Shown here in pieces: positions 12,247-21,738 of a stretch of DNA of 64,000 nt (position 1 is the stretch's first letter; each line of letters opens with the position of its first letter). A program made the translations under genes and the position numbers. The stretch comes from CAIUGU01 sp040080215. Its GTDB lineage: Bacteria; Pseudomonadota; Gammaproteobacteria; Steroidobacterales; Steroidobacteraceae. A model generated the notes under the pieces. The model was not told the DNA's origin. It saw only the letters and a program-made list of their open reading frames with translations, and did no database searches. The stretch is from NCBI GenBank assembly GCA_040080215.1, contig JBEBIT010000009.1, positions 8,488 to 72,487 of the forward strand, read 5' to 3'.

Positions 12247-14325
12247 ATGCCGGACGTGAACCTCAGGGCTCCCGAGTACTACATCAACCGGGAGCTGTCC
12301 TTTCTGGACTTCAATTCCCGGGTGCTCGCGCAGGCCTGCGATGAGTCGCTGCCGTTGCTTGATCGCGTAAGGTTCCTTTGCATCTCGTGCAGCAACCTCG
12401 ATGAGTTCTTCGAGATTCGCGTTGCCGGGCTCAAGCAGCGGCAGGATCTGGGTTCCCTCCAGGGCAGCCTGGACGCCATGACCGTCCCCGAGCAACTGGC
12501 GGCCATCCACCGCAGGGCGACCGCGATGGTCCAGGCCCAGTACGAACTGCTCAACCATACGATCTTCCCCTCGCTCGCGCAAAGTGGAATCCGCTTCTTC
12601 AACAACAAGACGTTCAGCGAGCAGCAGCGCGAGTGGCTGGCGGAGTATTTCTCGAAGGAGGTCGAGCCGGTACTGACCCCGCTCGGACTCGATCCCGCGC
12701 GTCCGTTCCCGCGCATCCAGAACAAGAGCCTGAACTTCATCGTCAGGCTGTCAGGCAAGGATGCGTTCGGACGAGACGCAGAACTCGCCGTCGTCCAGGT
12801 ACCGCGCTCGCTGCCCAGAGTCATTCGCCTTCCCGCATCAAGCTCCTCAGGCGGCACGGAAGACTTCGTTTTCCTCTCCGCAGTCATCTCGACGTTCGTG
12901 GCGCAGTTGTTCAACGGCATGACCGTGGAGGGATGCTGGCAATTCCGCGTTACGCGAAACAGCGACCTGTTCGTTGACGACGAGGAGGTCGACGACCTGC
13001 TGCGGGCGATCGAGGGCGAATTGGCACAGCGTCGGTATGGCGCAGCAGTCCGACTCGAGACTTCGGTCGATTGTCCCGACGACATCACGGCCTTCCTGCT
13101 GCGACACTTTGCCCTTGGAAAATCCGATCTATACCAGGTCAACGGGCCCGTTAACCTGAATCGACTCATGGCCCTGTACGGCCTCGTCGACAGGGCAGAC
13201 CTCAAGTACACCCCCTTCACTCCCGGCCTGCCGAAACGGCTCGCTGCAAAGGAGGACATTTTCGCGGTGATGCGCGAGCGCGACCTCCTCCTGCATCATC
13301 CGTTCGAATCTTTCGCGCCCGTCATCGATTTTGTCAGGCAAGCGGGCACAGACCCGGACGTCCTTGCCATCAAGCAGACGTTGTACCGGACCGGACCGGA
13401 ATCTCCCATCGTGGATGCGCTGGTCTCGGCGGCCCGCGCAGGAAAGGAAGTGACTGTCATCATCGAATTGATGGCAAGGTTCGACGAGGCCGCCAACATC
13501 GGCCTTGCAGCCCGGCTTCAGGAGGCCGGGGCGCACGTCATGTATGGGGTAGTGGGATTCAAGACCCACGCCAAATTGATCATGGCGGTGCGTCGTGAAC
13601 GTGGAAAGCTGCGCCGCTACTGCCACCTCGGGACCGGGAACTACCATCCACAGACGGCGCGAGCCTATACGGACTACGGTTTGTTCACCTGTGACGAAGC
13701 GATGGGCGAAGACCTGCACGAACTCTTCCTGCAACTCACGAGTCCCACGCGGGTGGCGAGCATGCGCAGGCTGCTGCAATCGCCCTTCACGCTCCATGAG
13801 GCCCTGCTGGAACGAACACGGCGGGAGATCGAGAATGCGAACGCAGGCCGGCCGGCCCATATCGTCGCGAAGATGAATGCGCTGATCGAGCCGCAGATCA
13901 TCCAGGCGCTCTACCAGGCCTCAAGGGCCGGAGTGCGGATCGACCTGATCGTCCGCGGCATCTGTGCATTGAAGCCGGGCATACCCGGCGTATCCGAGAA
14001 CATCACCGTGCGCTCGATCGTCGGGCGGTTCCTTGAGCACTCCCGCGTCTTTTACTTCCACAACGGCGGCGATTCGGAGGTCTACTGCAGCAGTGCGGAC
14101 TGGATGGAGCGCAATTTCTTCCGCCGCATCGAAGTGTGCTTTCCGATCCAGAGGAAGTCGTACCGCGACAGGATCATCGCGGACCTCACCCTCTATCTCA
14201 AGGACAACGTCCAGGCGTGGGTGCTTTCGGCTGAAGGAACCTACTCGCGCGCCACTGCGGGCAACGAACCCCTCGTCAATGCGCAGTCGGAACTCCTGAA
14301 GCAGCTCACTGAGCCCGGAGCCTGA
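12247..14325 (+). CDS. ppk1: Polyphosphate kinase 1
   Basis: This 692-residue protein transfers the gamma phosphate of ATP to growing polyphosphate and reverses the reaction. All four PPK1 domains are present: an N-terminal helical domain starting INRELSFLDFN, a head domain, and two phospholipase-D-like C-terminal domains. The phosphoenzyme histidine is H441 in GFKTHAKL, and H460 lies in YCHLGTGNYHP. The length matches the family. Its stop lies 11 bp from the stop of the convergent ppx gene, so the polyphosphate-making and polyphosphate-degrading genes face each other. Confidence 0.97.
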   Translation: MPDVNLRAPEYYINRELSFLDFNSRVLAQACDESLPLLDRVRFLCISCSNLDEFFEIRVAGLKQRQDLGSLQGSLDAMTVPEQLAAIHRRATAMVQAQYELLNHTIFPSLAQSGIRFFNNKTFSEQQREWLAEYFSKEVEPVLTPLGLDPARPFPRIQNKSLNFIVRLSGKDAFGRDAELAVVQVPRSLPRVIRLPASSSSGGTEDFVFLSAVISTFVAQLFNGMTVEGCWQFRVTRNSDLFVDDEEVDDLLRAIEGELAQRRYGAAVRLETSVDCPDDITAFLLRHFALGKSDLYQVNGPVNLNRLMALYGLVDRADLKYTPFTPGLPKRLAAKEDIFAVMRERDLLLHHPFESFAPVIDFVRQAGTDPDVLAIKQTLYRTGPESPIVDALVSAARAGKEVTVIIELMARFDEAANIGLAARLQEAGAHVMYGVVGFKTHAKLIMAVRRERGKLRRYCHLGTGNYHPQTARAYTDYGLFTCDEAMGEDLHELFLQLTSPTRVASMRRLLQSPFTLHEALLERTRREIENANAGRPAHIVAKMNALIEPQIIQALYQASRAGVRIDLIVRGICALKPGIPGVSENITVRSIVGRFLEHSRVFYFHNGGDSEVYCSSADWMERNFFRRIEVCFPIQRKSYRDRIIADLTLYLKDNVQAWVLSAEGTYSRATAGNEPLVNAQSELLKQLTEPGA

Positions 14326-14336
14326 GCGTTGCTCGC

Positions 14337-15842
14337 TCAGACCACGCGCAAGCGAAAGCCTGCAGCCTTGAGGTAATCGGCCTCCTGCTCGAGATCCGCG
14401 GAAGTGAGCGGATGGTCCTCTAGCCAGCGGCGCGGGAACTCGACCTCCAGGGACCTCGCCTTCGCACTCAGCTGGATCGCCGGCAAGGAAACCGGACTGC
14501 GTCCCCGATGCAGCAGGACAGCGAGTCGCAGCAGCACGATCAGGAATTCCGCCTTGATGTGCCAGGGGGGCGACAACTCTTCCAGCATCTGCAGGTGCGG
14601 CTTGCGCCTGTGGGCACCGACAACGCAAGCAAGCAAGCGCTGCTCTTCGCGCGGGAAACCGGGCATGTCTGCATACTCGAGCAGATATGCCCCGTGACGG
14701 TGGTAGTGCGTATGCGAGATGTCGAGGCCGATCTCGTGGAGCCTTGCGGACCAGCCGAGTACCATCTCCGCGAAGGAATCGTTCAATTCCCAGGCGTCCT
14801 GAACCTGCTGCAGGAACTCGAGGACGGTCGTCTCGACCCTTGCCGCCTGCGCACTGTCCACGTGGTAGCGGGACTCCATCGCACGAACGGTTCGCACCCT
14901 GGCATCTTCATCCGTCAGTCGTCCGAGCAAGTCATAGAGCAGCCCCTCACGCAGCGCGCCATCGGCGATACGCATGCTGCGCAATTCAAGCATCGAGAAG
15001 ATCTCGGCGAGGATCGCGATTCCGCCCGGAAACACGGGCAGACGTTCTTCGTTCAGGCCGGGAAGCCGCAATCGCTCCAGTGCGCCTGCCTTCAAGGCGA
15101 CTTCGATCAGGGCCTCGATATCGTCGGAACTGATCGACGACCCTGCGCCACCGCGGGCCGCGACGATATCTCCGACGGCCCGGATCGTTCCGGAGGTCCC
15201 GACTGCATGGTCCCAGTTCGACCCCCCAAAGGCCGCTTGAAGGGGCTCGAGTTCAACGCGAGCCGCAAGGCGGGCGCGTTTCATGCGCTTCTCCGAAATC
15301 TCGCCGCCTTCAAAGTAACGCGCGCTCATGCTGACGCAGCCCATGTGGAGGCTCGCCAACTGGCGCGTCTGCAATCCCTCGCCGATGATCAATTCGGTGC
15401 TGCCACCGCCGATATCGGCAACCAGGCGTCGCCCGGGTTCGCTCGGCATCGTATGACCGACCCCGAGGTAGATGAGTCGCGCCTCCTCGACGCCTGCAAT
15501 GATCTCGATGGGATGGCCCAGGGCGCTCGCGGCGCGGTCGAGGAAAGCGCCTTTCCTCCGTGCCTGCCTGAGCGTGTTGGTGCCCACGACGCGGACGCTT
15601 TCCGCCTTCATGTCCTTCAGGCGCTGGCCGAAACGGTCCAGGCATTCGAGGGCGCGCTCCACTGCGCTGCGGTCCAGCCGTCCCTGCTCATCGAGTCCGG
15701 CCGCAAGCCGCACCATCTCCCGGATCCGGTCAAGGATGATCAGCTGGCCATGCGAATACCGCGCAACCACCATATGGAAACTGTTCGACCCGAGGTCGAC
15801 TGCGGCAATGACGTCTGGGATACGGGCGGACGATCGCGGCAT
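14337..15842 (-). CDS. ppx: Ppx/GppA exopolyphosphatase
   Basis: This 501-residue protein belongs to the ASKHA phosphotransferase fold. The N-terminal half carries the two phosphate-binding loops (AAVDLGSNSFHM at about 13-24 and ADIGGGSTELIIG at about 141-153). The C-terminal half is an HD-like helical domain. It removes terminal phosphate from polyphosphate, and possibly from pppGpp. It is convergent with ppk1 and lies downstream of erpA on the same strand. Ppx versus GppA cannot be separated firmly by eye, but the ppk1 neighbour favours Ppx. Confidence 0.93.
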   Translation of the reverse strand: MPRSSARIPDVIAAVDLGSNSFHMVVARYSHGQLIILDRIREMVRLAAGLDEQGRLDRSAVERALECLDRFGQRLKDMKAESVRVVGTNTLRQARRKGAFLDRAASALGHPIEIIAGVEEARLIYLGVGHTMPSEPGRRLVADIGGGSTELIIGEGLQTRQLASLHMGCVSMSARYFEGGEISEKRMKRARLAARVELEPLQAAFGGSNWDHAVGTSGTIRAVGDIVAARGGAGSSISSDDIEALIEVALKAGALERLRLPGLNEERLPVFPGGIAILAEIFSMLELRSMRIADGALREGLLYDLLGRLTDEDARVRTVRAMESRYHVDSAQAARVETTVLEFLQQVQDAWELNDSFAEMVLGWSARLHEIGLDISHTHYHRHGAYLLEYADMPGFPREEQRLLACVVGAHRRKPHLQMLEELSPPWHIKAEFLIVLLRLAVLLHRGRSPVSLPAIQLSAKARSLEVEFPRRWLEDHPLTSADLEQEADYLKAAGFRLRVV

Positions 15843-15952
15843 GGGAGGCGAGTCTTCGCAGGCTTACTGCGCAGGTACCAGGATACGGTACGGAAAGCCC
15901 GGCGGGAGACAATTCCCGGGCGCCTCCCGATTCAGCGAAGGCATCAAGCTCT

Positions 15953-16336
15953 TTACATCGAAAACGAAGAGCCGCAGCCGCAGGTAGTGGTCGCGTTTGG
16001 ATTGCGGATCACGAATTGGGCCCCTTCCAGGTCTTCGCGGTAGTCGATCTCCGCGCCCATCAGATACTGGACACTCATCGGGTCGACAATCAGCTGGACG
16101 CCCTGGTTTTCTATGGAGGTATCGCCTTCCTCCACGTTCTCGTCGAACGTGAACCCGTACTGGAACCCGGAGCACCCGCCACCCGTGACAAACACGCGCA
16201 GCTTGAGCGCCGGATTGGCTTCCTCGCGAATCAATTCGGCGACCTTGGAAGCGGCCGCATCGGTAAAGAGCAACGCGGCCGGTATGCCTTGCATGCCCGG
16301 GGTTGAACTGGAGGGAGTTTGCATTTCGGATGACAT
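15953..16336 (-). CDS. erpA: Iron-sulfur cluster insertion protein ErpA
   Basis: This 127-residue A-type Fe-S carrier has an N-terminal unstructured tail of about 20 residues and then the HesB/IscA domain. The three cluster ligands are visible as cysteines in GGGCSGFQYGF and CGCGSSF near the C-terminus. It hands [4Fe-4S] or [2Fe-2S] clusters to apoproteins such as those of isoprenoid synthesis. The internal Met codons (16324 and 16294) are alternative starts. It follows bactofilin and DUF6776 on the same strand, a gene order I recall from other gammaproteobacteria. Confidence 0.95.
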   Translation of the reverse strand: MSSEMQTPSSSTPGMQGIPAALLFTDAAASKVAELIREEANPALKLRVFVTGGGCSGFQYGFTFDENVEEGDTSIENQGVQLIVDPMSVQYLMGAEIDYREDLEGAQFVIRNPNATTTCGCGSSFSM

Positions 16337-16419
16337 CGTAGAGGGATCTTGGGGCCAGAACGGCCGGAACTCAAGCTTGGGCGGAACGATGACCTCCCAA
16401 CTACCCGTTCCAGGCCCTG

Positions 16420-16881
16420 TTAAGTGGCTAACCCCTTCTTGGAAGAGCCCTTTTCGCCGGAAGCCTTGGGGGCTGCTGCCTGAACGGACGCGGCGGTTGC
16501 CGCTGCCTCCCCCTTTCTGGGCTCGTGGATCAGCTTGCCGTTGATGGCCGCGCCCATCGCCATCTCGATCAGACCGTAGTAGACGTTGCCGGACACCCGC
16601 GCATGCGCGCCGAGTTCGACCCTGCCATTGGCCAGGATATCTCCCTTCACGACCCCATTCAGGACGACGTTCGGTACCGCGACGGATCCCTCGATGACGC
16701 CGGCATCGCTCACGCTCAATGTCGAGCTGGATGTCGGCGGCGCGTCCACATTGCCCTTGATGTGGCCGTCAACGTGCAACCCGCCCGAAAAGTGGACGTC
16801 GCCAATGATGCGCGTCCCCGCGCCCACCAACGTGTCGATCCGGTTCGGCCCAGTGGCCGCCGGCTTCTTCCGCTTGAACAT
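16420..16881 (-). CDS. Bactofilin (polymer-forming cytoskeletal protein)
   Basis: This 153-residue protein starts MFKRKKP and contains the right-handed beta-helix repeat domain typical of bactofilins (about residues 20-115, repeated G-x-[VI]-x-G turns such as HIKGNVDA and GVVKGDILANG). A flexible Ala/Lys-rich tail follows. Bactofilins self-assemble into nucleotide-independent filaments that organise cell-wall enzymes or shape. The ATG at 16881 begins two bases after the stop of the upstream gene, so the two are translationally linked. An M23 peptidase lies a few genes away, a common bactofilin partner class, although it is not in the same operon. Confidence 0.92.
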   Translation of the reverse strand: MFKRKKPAATGPNRIDTLVGAGTRIIGDVHFSGGLHVDGHIKGNVDAPPTSSSTLSVSDAGVIEGSVAVPNVVLNGVVKGDILANGRVELGAHARVSGNVYYGLIEMAMGAAINGKLIHEPRKGEAAATAASVQAAAPKASGEKGSSKKGLAT

Positions 16882-16883
16882 TG

Positions 16884-17624
16884 CTAACCCGTCGCCCGTA
16901 CTTGCCATGGAAAAGCCTGCCGTACCGTCGCCTGGCGACCGGAGCGCACCTCGACATTGATGGCCAGCGGCTCGAACCCTTCCGGCAGCATGACATCCTG
17001 CTCGATATTCTGGAAATACCTGAATGAAAACGGCAGCCGCCCACCGTCATCCGCACTCCCGCCGATCTCCGGGAGCGCAAGCGTCCTGGGGCTCGCATCG
17101 AGGGCGCCTTCAATATCGATGCCGACGGAACCGGCAATGAGCGCGTCCTGGCGCATCGCCTGGACCAGGACAACGCGCAGCCGGAAATGCCGCTCGGTCC
17201 CGCCCGGCAGGATCTCGAGGCGCTGGATGCGCAAGCCGCCGATGCCATCTGCCGGGGCGATGATGCCCCGGTAGAACGTCAGCTCCTCGCTCTGCCGCAG
17301 CACCTGCGCCTGCAACTCACCCAAGGTGCGCTCGACATCCGCATACGACTGCCGGTCAACATCCCGGGTCGTGTCGACTGCCGTGATCTGGCCGCGCAGA
17401 TCGTCGTTCTCGCGCTCGAGCGATTCCACCTTCGACTGCAGTCCCCGCCTTTCCATGACGGTTGCAAGCTGATTGTGCCCGGCGTTGTAACGACCCCATT
17501 CATACATGCCGTAAAGAACCAGCGCGCCAAGGACCAGGCCGCCGCCGCCCAGCAGACCCCTGCGCCAGGGCGCATGTCGCCGGATCACCAGCTGACCGGT
17601 ACGTAACGGCTCGAACTCTGCCAT
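16884..17624 (-). CDS. DUF6776 family membrane protein
   Basis: This 246-residue protein has one transmembrane helix at about 23-42, then a coiled coil at about 55-110 (KVESLERENDDLRGQI and following heptads), and a periplasmic beta domain. This is the architecture of DUF6776, a family found beside bactofilin and erpA. Its biochemical role is unknown. A single-pass protein with a periplasmic coiled coil next to a bactofilin suggests a role in tethering cytoskeletal filaments to the envelope, which is inference only. It is the first gene of the DUF6776-bactofilin-erpA run. Confidence 0.82.
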   Translation of the reverse strand: MAEFEPLRTGQLVIRRHAPWRRGLLGGGGLVLGALVLYGMYEWGRYNAGHNQLATVMERRGLQSKVESLERENDDLRGQITAVDTTRDVDRQSYADVERTLGELQAQVLRQSEELTFYRGIIAPADGIGGLRIQRLEILPGGTERHFRLRVVLVQAMRQDALIAGSVGIDIEGALDASPRTLALPEIGGSADDGGRLPFSFRYFQNIEQDVMLPEGFEPLAINVEVRSGRQATVRQAFPWQVRATG

Positions 17625-17820
17625 ACCGTCCTACTCGCTAGGCTCAGACTGAACATGGGACCGGGGCCAGGAAGATCCGCTGCATCATCCTGACGGCAAG
17701 GCCACCCGGACAGGCTCCCGTAACCCGTTGGGTCCGCTGCAGTGTACTTAGCGACGGAGCAACTGGGCTACAATTTCAAGAACGTCGCCGGCTGCCGACA
17801 ATAACCCTTAGGCGCTCTTC

Positions 17821-18237
17821 ATGCTGTGGCTCAAGGCCTTTCACATCGTTTTTGTCGTGACGTGGTTCGCAGGACTCTTCTACCTGCCTCGACTGTTCGT
17901 ATATCACGCCACAGCCACCGATCCCGTCGGCATCGAGCGATTCAAGATCATGGAAAGGCGCTTGCTTGCGATCATGACGATCGGCGGCACGCTGGCAGCG
18001 ATCTTCGGGCTCTCCATGATCGCGATGAGCCCGGGCTTCCTCGGAATCGGCTGGCTGAGACTCAAGCTGGTGCTCGTTGCAGCGCTCGTGGGTTACCACG
18101 TCTGGTGCAGCCGTCTGGTTGCAGCGTTTCGTGCCGACGAGAACCGCCACACGGAACGCTGGTATCGCCTGTTCAATGAAGCACCGAGCCTGCTCTTGAT
18201 CGCAATCGTCGTGCTCGCGGTCGTCAAGCCGTTCTGA
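17821..18237 (+). CDS. hemJ: HemJ-type protoporphyrinogen IX oxidase
   Basis: This 138-residue inner-membrane protein has four predicted helices. It matches HemJ in length and key residues: an early conserved histidine in KAFHIVFVVTWFAGLFYLPR, the ERRLL segment after the first loop, and the KLVLVAALVGYH helix. HemJ oxidises protoporphyrinogen IX to protoporphyrin IX in haem synthesis and is unrelated to HemG and HemY. The gene is transcribed away from DUF6776. I found no firm promoter, although CTACAAT at about 17768 could be a -10 box. Confidence 0.92.
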   Translation: MLWLKAFHIVFVVTWFAGLFYLPRLFVYHATATDPVGIERFKIMERRLLAIMTIGGTLAAIFGLSMIAMSPGFLGIGWLRLKLVLVAALVGYHVWCSRLVAAFRADENRHTERWYRLFNEAPSLLLIAIVVLAVVKPF

Positions 18238-18283
18238 CGCAGCGACTGCGAACGGGCTCGGGACGGGCTTTTCCAGCCCGCCG

Positions 18284-18856
18284 TTATTCGGATTCCAGGA
18301 CGCCCTCGCGACGACGTGCAAGATTCCTGAGCGTCTTCTCCTCTTCCCACCATTCGGGCAGGGGCGGAGGCCCGCCTGCAAACGCACGACGACCGAGTTC
18401 GTCAAGCGCCCGCGCATAGACGGCTCGCTTGAAGTAGATCACTTCACGGACAGGCGCCCAGTAATCGACCCAGCGCCAGCTCTCGAATTCAGGCGTTGCT
18501 GTCGTGTCGAAGCGGAACCGGTCTTCTTCGCCAGTCAATTCGAGCATGAACCAGCGCTGCTTCTGGCCAATGCACGTCTGTTTGGCGTTACGCCGCAGGT
18601 ATTGAGCTGGCAGCCGGTAACGAAGCCAGCCGCTGGTCGACGCAATGACCCGGACATCGCCACGGTCCAGGCCGACCTCCTCCTTGAGTTCGCGGAACAT
18701 GCCCTCTTCCGGATCCTCGTCCCGGCCGATGCCTCCCTGCGGAAACTGCCAGCCACGACCCCCGGTGCGACCGCCCAAGAAGACTTCTCCCTTGCCACGG
18801 ACCAGCACGATCCCGACATTGGCCCGAAAGCCCGAAGCATCGATGAAGTCCGTCAT
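18284..18856 (-). CDS. rppH: RNA pyrophosphohydrolase RppH (Nudix)
   Basis: This 190-residue Nudix hydrolase removes pyrophosphate from the 5' end of mRNA, which starts RNase E-dependent decay. It opens MTDFIDASGFRANVGIVL, a strongly conserved RppH start, and has the Nudix box at residues 41-63 (GGIGRDEDPEEG then RELKEEVGL). The ATG at 18856 is chosen over the longer frame from 18916 because it matches the family N-terminus and follows CAGGA. The C-terminal tail is about 20-30 residues longer than the E. coli form. Confidence 0.95.
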   Translation of the reverse strand: MTDFIDASGFRANVGIVLVRGKGEVFLGGRTGGRGWQFPQGGIGRDEDPEEGMFRELKEEVGLDRGDVRVIASTSGWLRYRLPAQYLRRNAKQTCIGQKQRWFMLELTGEEDRFRFDTTATPEFESWRWVDYWAPVREVIYFKRAVYARALDELGRRAFAGGPPPLPEWWEEEKTLRNLARRREGVLESE

Positions 18857-18973
18857 GGAGTCGTCCTGCAGTTCCCTATGCGAGCGATTTTTCCACATTC
18901 GGCGACGGGTAACCATGCCGCAGTCGGGCTAAACGCAGGAGAGGGGGCGCACCCTCAAAGAAACGGCGGGTAG

Positions 18974-20017
18974 TCAGCGTAACCGGGGAAACGCGACGAT
19001 GTGATCAAGCTCGATCCGCACGCCGATGCGGTCACCCAGGCTGTGGTTGAAGTGGCTCGGCACGAGCGACAGCAAGGTAGCGCCCGTCGGCAGGCTCAGC
19101 GTGTACAGGAAATCGGCGCCGCGGAAGGCCTTCTGCACGATCTCGAGCGCCAACGGACTCGCTTCGTCGTAGAGGACGTCGTCCGGCCGCAGCAGCAGGT
19201 CGATCTGGCTGCCGGCGCCAAAGGCCGGAGGCACATCGCCCGAGAGCACACCCAATTCCGTCGACACAGCACCCTGGGAGACCACCTCACCGGGGAGGAA
19301 GGCACCTTGGCCGATGAAATCCGCCACGAAGCGCGTTGCCGGACGGTGATACAGCTCGTACGGCGCATCCCACTGCTCCAGGCGGCCGTTCTGCATCACA
19401 CCTACCAGGTCGGCCATGGCGAAGGCCTCGTTCTGGTCGTGGGTCACGAGCAGAGCCGTCGCGTTGACCCGCTTCAGGATCTCGCGCACCTCGAAGCTCA
19501 GCCGTCCCCGCAGGTCGATGTCGAGATTGGAGAACGGCTCGTCCAGCAGGACCAGGTCGGGCTGGGGGGCCAGCGCACGAGCAAGTGCAACCCGTTGCTG
19601 CTGGCCGCCCGAAATCTCGTGGGGATAGCGCGCGCGACAGTCTTCGAGACCGACGATCGCCAGCATGTCGAGCGCGCGCCGCTCGCGCACGTTGCGCGAT
19701 TGCCCATGCAGCCCGAAGCCGACGTTATCCAGCACGGTCAGGTGCGGGAACAACGCATAGTCCTGGAACACCATGCCGATATTGCGCGTGGCAGGTGGAG
19801 CGGTGATTCCGCGGCTGGACAGCAGGCGGCCGCGGGCATGGATCTCGCCCGCATCGACCGGCTCGAAGCCGGCGACACAGCGCAGGGCCGTGGTCTTGCC
19901 ACAGCCGCTCGGGCCGAGCAGGCAGCCGATCGCGCCTTGGGGCAACGACAGGTCAAGGCCCGACACGGCCACCGTCTGTCCGAAGCGCCGTTCCACGCCC
20001 TGCATCTCAAGCCACAT
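18974..20017 (-). CDS. fbpC: Fe(III) ABC transporter ATP-binding protein FbpC
   Basis: This 347-residue ATPase has Walker A GPSGCGKT at 35-42, the signature ISGGQQQR near 137, and Walker B LVLLDEP shortly after. A C-terminal TOBE-like regulatory domain covers about 240-347. It energises the permease encoded immediately upstream, with which it overlaps by 11 bases. With the binding protein and permease it forms an FbpABC-type ferric iron importer. A C-terminal domain of this length is typical of FbpC/PotA-type ATPases. Confidence 0.93.
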   Translation of the reverse strand: MWLEMQGVERRFGQTVAVSGLDLSLPQGAIGCLLGPSGCGKTTALRCVAGFEPVDAGEIHARGRLLSSRGITAPPATRNIGMVFQDYALFPHLTVLDNVGFGLHGQSRNVRERRALDMLAIVGLEDCRARYPHEISGGQQQRVALARALAPQPDLVLLDEPFSNLDIDLRGRLSFEVREILKRVNATALLVTHDQNEAFAMADLVGVMQNGRLEQWDAPYELYHRPATRFVADFIGQGAFLPGEVVSQGAVSTELGVLSGDVPPAFGAGSQIDLLLRPDDVLYDEASPLALEIVQKAFRGADFLYTLSLPTGATLLSLVPSHFNHSLGDRIGVRIELDHIVAFPRLR

Positions 20018-21677
20018 GGGTGCCTCGCCGGGTCAGCAACGCGATCGGAACCAGACCCGCAAGGACGATCACCACGGCAGGCAATGCCGCGCGTTCCCAC
20101 TCACCTTCGGTCGTCATCTCGAAGACGCGTACCGCGAGGGTGTCCCAACCGAAGGGCCGCGTGATCAGCGTGATCGGCATTTCCTTCATGACGTCGACGA
20201 AGACCAGCACGGCACCTGTCGCGATGCCGGTGCGGAGCAAGGGAAGGTGTACGCGCTTCAACATCGCAACGCCCGTGACGCCGAGGCTGATCGCGGCTTC
20301 GTCGATATTGCGCGTGATCCTCTGCAAGCTGCTGTCGACAGGCCCGAAGCCGACGGCCAGAAATCGCGCCATATAGGCAACCAGCACCGTCACCAGGGAG
20401 CCCTGCAGGTACACACGCGGCGCGCCGTCGCCAAAGGCGGCAATGAGCCAGCCCTGCAGTTCATTATTGAACCACGCCATCGGCACGAAGATCCCGACCG
20501 CAAGCACGGTGCCGGGCACTGCGTAGCCCAAAGTACCGAGGCGCGCAAACAGGTTCGTCCACGGGCCGGACTGCACGCGCGTGACATAGGCGAGGACCAC
20601 CGACGCCGCGAGGATGACGGCGGCAGCGCTGCCCGCCAGCAGCAGGCTCCGCACTGCGAATCCGAAATAACGGACGTCGAGGTCGCTTGCGGCATGCTTG
20701 ATCGCCCAGATCAAGAGCTGCAGGAAGGGCAGCAGGAAAGCCAGCAGGAACACGAGCGACGCGGCGGCAAAGGCCAACCAGCGCGCCTTGCCCTGGAGTT
20801 CGATGCGGCGTTCCGCATAGGCCCCGGACCGCCCTCCTCCGTAGCGAACCCGTGAACGGGAACGGCGCTCGAGCCATAGCGCGGCGAGCACGAACAACAT
20901 CAGGAACGCAGCCAGTTCAAGCGCGGCGCTGACCGAGAACATGCCGAACCAGGCGCTATAGATCGCTTTAGTGAAGGTGTTGTAGTTGAAGACGGAAACC
21001 GTGCCGAAGTCGGCTAGCGTTTCCATGGCAACCAGCGAGATGCCGGCCGCGATCCACGGACGGGCCATCGGCAGCGCCACTCGCCACGCAGCTGCTCTTG
21101 CCGTGAGGCCCAGGGTCTGGGCGGCCTCGAGTACGCGACGCCCCTGGCTCATGAACGCGCTGCGTGCGAGCAGGTAGACGTAAGGGTACAAGGCCAGGGA
21201 CAAGACGACGATAACGCCCCATCCATTCGAGGAGCGAATCGCAGGTAGCCACTTGGTCGCGAGTCCGGCCGCACGCATGGCGGATTGCAACGGCCCGGAG
21301 TAATCGAGGAAGCCCACGGCGACAAACGCCAGCACGTAGCCGGGAATCGAAAGCGGAAGCAGCAGCGCCCAATCGAAGAAGCGGCGCCCGGGAAAATTGC
21401 ACACGGCCGTCAGCCACGCGAGCGCAGTGCCGATGATGCCCGTGAGTACCGCCACTCCTGCCAGCAGCTTGACCGTATTGAGCGCCACCTCCGGAAGTAC
21501 GTAGCGCGACAGGTGCGCCCACACCTCGGTGTCAAGCTGGAACAGCGATCCCGCGATGACGAGCAACGGCACCACTGCGGGCAACGCCAGCGCGAACGCA
21601 AGCGCCACGGCGCCGGTCGCATGACGGTCCTTGAACCAACGACTGCCCGCGGGCGAATGCGCGGCGACAGCACTCAC
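20007..21677 (-). CDS. fbpB: Fe(III) ABC transporter permease FbpB
   Basis: This 556-residue protein contains two fused permease halves, about twelve transmembrane helices in all. Each half has an EAA-type cytoplasmic loop: EAAQTLGLTARAAAWRVALP at about 183-202, and one in the second half around the DEAAISLGVTGVAML segment. The fused arrangement is characteristic of FbpB-type ferric transporters and differs from two-gene permeases. The gene lies between fbpA (61-bp gap) and fbpC (11-bp overlap), so the three are one operon. Confidence 0.93.
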   Translation of the reverse strand: MSAVAAHSPAGSRWFKDRHATGAVALAFALALPAVVPLLVIAGSLFQLDTEVWAHLSRYVLPEVALNTVKLLAGVAVLTGIIGTALAWLTAVCNFPGRRFFDWALLLPLSIPGYVLAFVAVGFLDYSGPLQSAMRAAGLATKWLPAIRSSNGWGVIVVLSLALYPYVYLLARSAFMSQGRRVLEAAQTLGLTARAAAWRVALPMARPWIAAGISLVAMETLADFGTVSVFNYNTFTKAIYSAWFGMFSVSAALELAAFLMLFVLAALWLERRSRSRVRYGGGRSGAYAERRIELQGKARWLAFAAASLVFLLAFLLPFLQLLIWAIKHAASDLDVRYFGFAVRSLLLAGSAAAVILAASVVLAYVTRVQSGPWTNLFARLGTLGYAVPGTVLAVGIFVPMAWFNNELQGWLIAAFGDGAPRVYLQGSLVTVLVAYMARFLAVGFGPVDSSLQRITRNIDEAAISLGVTGVAMLKRVHLPLLRTGIATGAVLVFVDVMKEMPITLITRPFGWDTLAVRVFEMTTEGEWERAALPAVVIVLAGLVPIALLTRRGTHVA

Positions 21678-21738
21678 GAAACGGTCGCCGCCGCAGGGTA
21701 CGTACGCACGTCGGCAACCGCGCCCTGGTCACCGCACA

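Noticed and set aside
14508..16043. 511-codon plus-strand frame opposite ppx
   Set aside because: It is a shadow of ppx and erpA with no family features.
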